Below the pieces are notes generated by a model that did no database searches, was not told the origin of the DNA, and was given only the letters and a program-made list of their open reading frames with translations. From an uncultured Oscillospiraceae bacterium (GTDB lineage: Bacteria > Bacillota > Clostridia > Oscillospirales > Oscillospiraceae): a stretch of 51,573 nucleotides of DNA. Shown here piece by piece: positions 49,154 to 51,573 of this stretch. A program made the translations under genes and the position numbers. The first letter of the stretch is position 1. Each line of letters opens with the position of its first letter. The stretch spans positions 1 to 51,573 of the forward strand of contig CAKSWA010000011.1 of the NCBI GenBank assembly GCA_934511165.1. Reading direction: 5' to 3'.

Positions 49154-50653
49154 ATGGAAGTCAATCTGAAACGGGAAGCCATTCAATACTGCACTCCTGT
49201 TTATTCCGATACACTCAGCCGCGAGGAAACGCTGGAAGCGGTCGTTTCAGACACCCTGCCGGATGTTGCCCGGATTCTGGATGTGGATGCTGCGGTATAT
49301 CTGCGCTCCAAGACGCTGCAGCAGGGGAGCATCCGGATCGAGGGCAGCATACGAGGAACGGTGCTGTACATTGGGGAAGATTCGGAGCGTCTGCAAAGGA
49401 TCGAAACGGAGCTTCCGGTCGTCTTTTCTACGGAGGCGGAGGGCGCGGAAGATACGGATGCGCTGGCGGCGAATGTGTGCGTATCGTCGGCGGACGCGAA
49501 GCTGCTCAACCCGCGGAAAATTCAATTTCGCGCCGGAGTTTGCGCTGCAGTTGTTGTTTACCGCAGTGTGACGGCTGAGCTTCCGTCGGAGGCGGAACAG
49601 ACGCCGGGGCTCTATACGCTGACCGATACGAAAACCGTCAGCTTCCTTTCCGGCGTAGAGGAAAAGAGCTTCCTCGTCTCCGACGAAGCGGAGCTTCCCG
49701 CCGGATGCCCGCCGATGGAAAAGTTGCTCTGCTATTCACATACGGAAAGCGTCGATGAGCTCAAGCAGGTCGGCGGAAAGATGATTTTGCAGGGAACGGT
49801 ACGGCTCGATACGCTCTATCTGACGGCGGGGGACGATGCGCCGCAGCATCAGATTTTCCGCATCCCATTCTCGCAGATTCTTGACATAGCGAACGGCAAA
49901 GCCGAGCTTTCCACCGTGATACTGACCTCCGGCGGATGCTATCTGGAGCCGCTTTCCGGCAGTGACGGCATAACGTCCCTTCATCTGGAGCTGCATTTGT
50001 GCGCGCAGACACTCTGCCGCAGCGAAACGGAGATCCGTTATATTGCGGATGCCTACAGCCTGAAAAGCACCTGCCGGCTGAAGACGGACACCGTACGCAC
50101 GCTGGGGGCGGCGCGCCCGGCTGTACTGCGGCAGTCGGTGCGCGAGACGCTGGAAACTCCCGATTCTCCGAAGGAGATCGTGTACGCGCGTGTAACGGCG
50201 GCGTTTCCTGTCTGCACGGAAAACGGCGTATCGGAGAGCATCTGCGTCCGCATGCTCTATCGCACGCAGCGCGGCAGTCTTTCCTCCATGTCCCGCATGC
50301 TGACGCTCACTTTTGAAAATGGTGAGACTACCGGCATGACGCTGCCGGAAACAGCGAGATTTGGCGAGATTTATGCTGCCGCCGGAGACAATGCGGTAGA
50401 GCTGCGGTGCCCGGTGGAGCTCTCAGTCAATGCAGCGGCGCCCTCGGAGTTTACGTATGTGAGTGAGATGGAGCTGGAGGAAAACGAGACGGCGGAGGAG
50501 ATGGAGCGCCCGTCCCTGATCGTGATCCGGCTCGGTACGGAATCCCTCTGGAACGTCGCGAAAAAATTCGGTTCCACATGTGAATTGATCGAAGCCGCTA
50601 ATCCAGGGGCGGTAAATCCCGGCGATCTGATCCTTATTCCGCACGGGAGATAA
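49154..50653 (+). CDS. sipL: SipL-type spore protein (DUF3794 and LysM domains)
   Basis: SipL of Clostridioides difficile binds the SpoIVA ATPase to form the basal layer of the spore coat and takes the place of Bacillus SpoVID. The 499-residue product has an N-terminal DUF3794/SPOCS repeat (about 10-115, CTPVYSDTLSREETLEAVVSD), at least one further SPOCS repeat (about 175-290), a third region to 420, an acidic linker (EMELEENETAEEMERP) and a C-terminal LysM domain (about 453-497, IRLGTESLWNVAKKFG to NPGDLILIP). ATG 49154 follows GAGAGG by 7 bases. It is adjacent to spoVM, which localises the same coat scaffold. Confidence 0.88.
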   Translation: MEVNLKREAIQYCTPVYSDTLSREETLEAVVSDTLPDVARILDVDAAVYLRSKTLQQGSIRIEGSIRGTVLYIGEDSERLQRIETELPVVFSTEAEGAEDTDALAANVCVSSADAKLLNPRKIQFRAGVCAAVVVYRSVTAELPSEAEQTPGLYTLTDTKTVSFLSGVEEKSFLVSDEAELPAGCPPMEKLLCYSHTESVDELKQVGGKMILQGTVRLDTLYLTAGDDAPQHQIFRIPFSQILDIANGKAELSTVILTSGGCYLEPLSGSDGITSLHLELHLCAQTLCRSETEIRYIADAYSLKSTCRLKTDTVRTLGAARPAVLRQSVRETLETPDSPKEIVYARVTAAFPVCTENGVSESICVRMLYRTQRGSLSSMSRMLTLTFENGETTGMTLPETARFGEIYAAAGDNAVELRCPVELSVNAAAPSEFTYVSEMELEENETAEEMERPSLIVIRLGTESLWNVAKKFGSTCELIEAANPGAVNPGDLILIPHGR

Positions 50654-50662
50654 GGAAAGCTC

Positions 50663-50722
50663 TTGTCATCCGCGTGCGAAAGTGCTATAATTCCCTCAAA
50701 CGTATTTTTGTTTGGGGGAATT
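50663..50722 (+). promoter_or_regulatory. yebC promoter with overlapping inverted repeat
   Basis: -35 TTGTCA (50663-50668) and -10 TATAAT (50686-50691) are 17 bp apart. A 13-bp inverted repeat (50689-50701 with 50710-50722, one G-T pair) overlaps the -10 and the predicted start, and its right arm contains the Shine-Dalgarno GGGGGAA of yebC. It may act as an operator in DNA or, in part, as an RNA hairpin. Confidence 0.65.
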
Positions 50723-50727
50723 ACAGT

Positions 50728-51462
50728 ATGTCCGGACATTCCAAGTGGCATAACATACAGAAAACCAAGGGCGCGCAGGACGCCAAACGCGCACAGGCGT
50801 TCACCAAAATCGCCCGTGAAATGATTGTTGCCGTCAAAGAAGGCGGCAGCGGCGATCCGGCGAACAACTCGCGTCTCGCGGCGGTCATTGCCAAGGCGAA
50901 GGCGACCAATATGCCGAACGATAATATCAAGCGCACCATCGAAAAGGCGCTCGGCAGCGGCGCGACAGATAACTACGAAAGAGTTACCTACGAAGGCTAC
51001 GGCCCCTCCGGCGTCGCCATCATTGTGGATGCCATGACCGATAACCGCAACCGTACCGCGTCTGACGTTCGTCATTACTTCGATAAGTACGGCGGAAACA
51101 TGGGCGCCGCGGGCTGCGTTTCGTGGTCATTTGATAAGAAGGGCGTCATCGTGATCGATAACGAGGACGAGGATCTTGACGAGGAAGCCGTTTTCGAGTC
51201 GGCGCTGGAAGCTGGCGCGGACGATCTCGAAGCGGAAGAGGGCATCTTCACGGTCTATACCCAGCCGGACGATGTTGCCGCTGTAGCTGAAGCGCTTTCC
51301 GCCAAGTATCATCTGCTCTCCGCACAGGTGGAAATGGTTCCGCAGAACTACATCACTCTCACTGATGAGGGCGATATCAAGAATTTGTCCAAGATGCTCG
51401 AGATGTTCGACGATAACGAGGATGTCCAGAACGTCTGGCACAACTGGGAAAACGAAGAATAA
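50728..51462 (+). CDS. yebC: YebC/PmpR family protein
   Basis: YebC-family proteins act as transcription regulators (PmpR) or help ribosomes translate proline-rich stretches; which applies here is open. The 244-residue product has the signature MSGHSKWHNIQKTKGAQDAKR, NMPNDNIKRTIEKALGSG, and TDNRNRTASDVRHYFDKYGG. ATG 50728 follows GGGGGAA; an in-frame ATG at 50674 overlaps the promoter. It has its own promoter after sipL. Confidence 0.95.
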   Translation: MSGHSKWHNIQKTKGAQDAKRAQAFTKIAREMIVAVKEGGSGDPANNSRLAAVIAKAKATNMPNDNIKRTIEKALGSGATDNYERVTYEGYGPSGVAIIVDAMTDNRNRTASDVRHYFDKYGGNMGAAGCVSWSFDKKGVIVIDNEDEDLDEEAVFESALEAGADDLEAEEGIFTVYTQPDDVAAVAEALSAKYHLLSAQVEMVPQNYITLTDEGDIKNLSKMLEMFDDNEDVQNVWHNWENEE

Positions 51463-51497
51463 TTCCCCAAAGCCATAAAGAACTCCCGGCTGTCCAC

Positions 51498-51573
51498 TGA
51501 ACTGCTCCAGTTTGTGCGGACAGCACAAAAAGCCCCCTATGTAGGCGATATGAAGTTTAAGCGGAGTGGCGCA
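51498..51573 (-). mobile_element. End of an IS3-family (IS150-group-like) insertion sequence
   Basis: The + strand from 51498 reads TGAACTGCTCCAGTTTGTGC and then GGACAG, close to the terminal inverted repeat of IS150 (TGTACTGCACCC, then TTTTGTTGGAC). Just inside, the minus strand ends an open frame with LNFISPT and a stop at 51537-51539, preceded in another frame by RHSA. The string RHSALNFISP is the usual C-terminal end of IS3-type transposases (OrfB), so one base may have been lost. The rest of the element lies outside the window. It begins 35 bases after the yebC stop. Confidence 0.55.

Noticed and set aside
1..51573. A CRISPR array, toxin-antitoxin pair or defence island
   Set aside because: I found no regularly spaced direct repeats of CRISPR type, no cas genes and no recognisable toxin or defence gene cluster. 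The left-edge helicase relict is too decayed and partial to call a defence system.

Overview
The window looks like a chromosomal segment of a GC-rich (by eye about 55-58% GC), endospore-forming Clostridia-type Firmicute, most like the Oscillospiraceae/Ruminococcaceae group. This rests on three things: the Firmicutes gene order (tig-clpP-clpX-lon-engB; scpA-scpB; yicC-remA-gmk-rpoZ-priA-def-fmt-rsmB-rlmN-stp-prkC-rsgA), the sporulation genes (spoIIIE/ftsK, gerW, a D-Ala-D-Ala carboxypeptidase, spoVM, sipL), and the IspH-S1 fusion common in Clostridia. The genus is not determined. Nearly all genes lie on the + strand. Exceptions are a tRNA, a HIT protein, an SLH surface protein and a DUF1540 mini-protein.

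Layout. 1-1070: decayed, AT-richer 3' part of a large helicase-like gene with at least four lesions. 1071-1478: non-coding DNA with hairpins and short repeats, abutting the 3' end of tRNA-Ala(CGC), which suggests an old integrative element. 1733-7352: uppP-ftsK-mrnC-rqcH. 7409-8950: two minus-strand genes (HIT, SLH surface protein). 9163-12050: rplS, then lepB-rbgA-rnhB-yraN. 12079-13010: DUF1540 gene and a divergent metallophosphoesterase. 13105-24566: trigger factor, then the Clp/Lon proteolysis block, engB, an M50 peptidase, scpAB, DUF2953-gerW-dacF and rluB. 24698-30169: RpiR regulator, HI0933-family flavoprotein, cmk, plsC and ispH-rpsA. 30322-33463: carD-ispD-ispF, then DUF3343 with a cysteine desulfurase. 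33539-50653: a long co-oriented run from cdaA-cdaR through DUF5685/J-protein, yicC-remA-gmk-rpoZ, priA-def-fmt-rsmB-rlmN and stp-prkC-rsgA, ending in a small membrane protein, SpoVM and SipL. 50728-51462: yebC. 51498 onward: the end of an IS3-family insertion sequence, cut by the window edge.

How the genes work together. Most products serve core growth: ribosome assembly and quality control (rplS, rbgA, rsgA, engB, rqcH, mrnC, rlmN, rsmB), initiator-Met processing (fmt, def), protein folding and degradation (tig, clpXP, lon), chromosome segregation (ftsK/SpoIIIE, scpAB), isoprenoid and undecaprenyl supply (ispD, ispF, ispH, uppP), and signalling (c-di-AMP by CdaA/CdaR, Ser/Thr phosphorylation by PrkC/Stp).

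Most notable: a 20-codon SpoVM gene too short for ordinary gene callers, lying next to sipL with a sigma-E-like promoter between them; a perfect internal ribosome-binding site inside the ispH-rpsA fusion; hairpins that bury the Shine-Dalgarno of three in-operon genes; a histone-H1-like repeat tail on trigger factor; and a DUF1540 gene with a sigma-G-like promoter. I found no CRISPR array, rRNA, intact phage or clearly novel multi-gene defence system.
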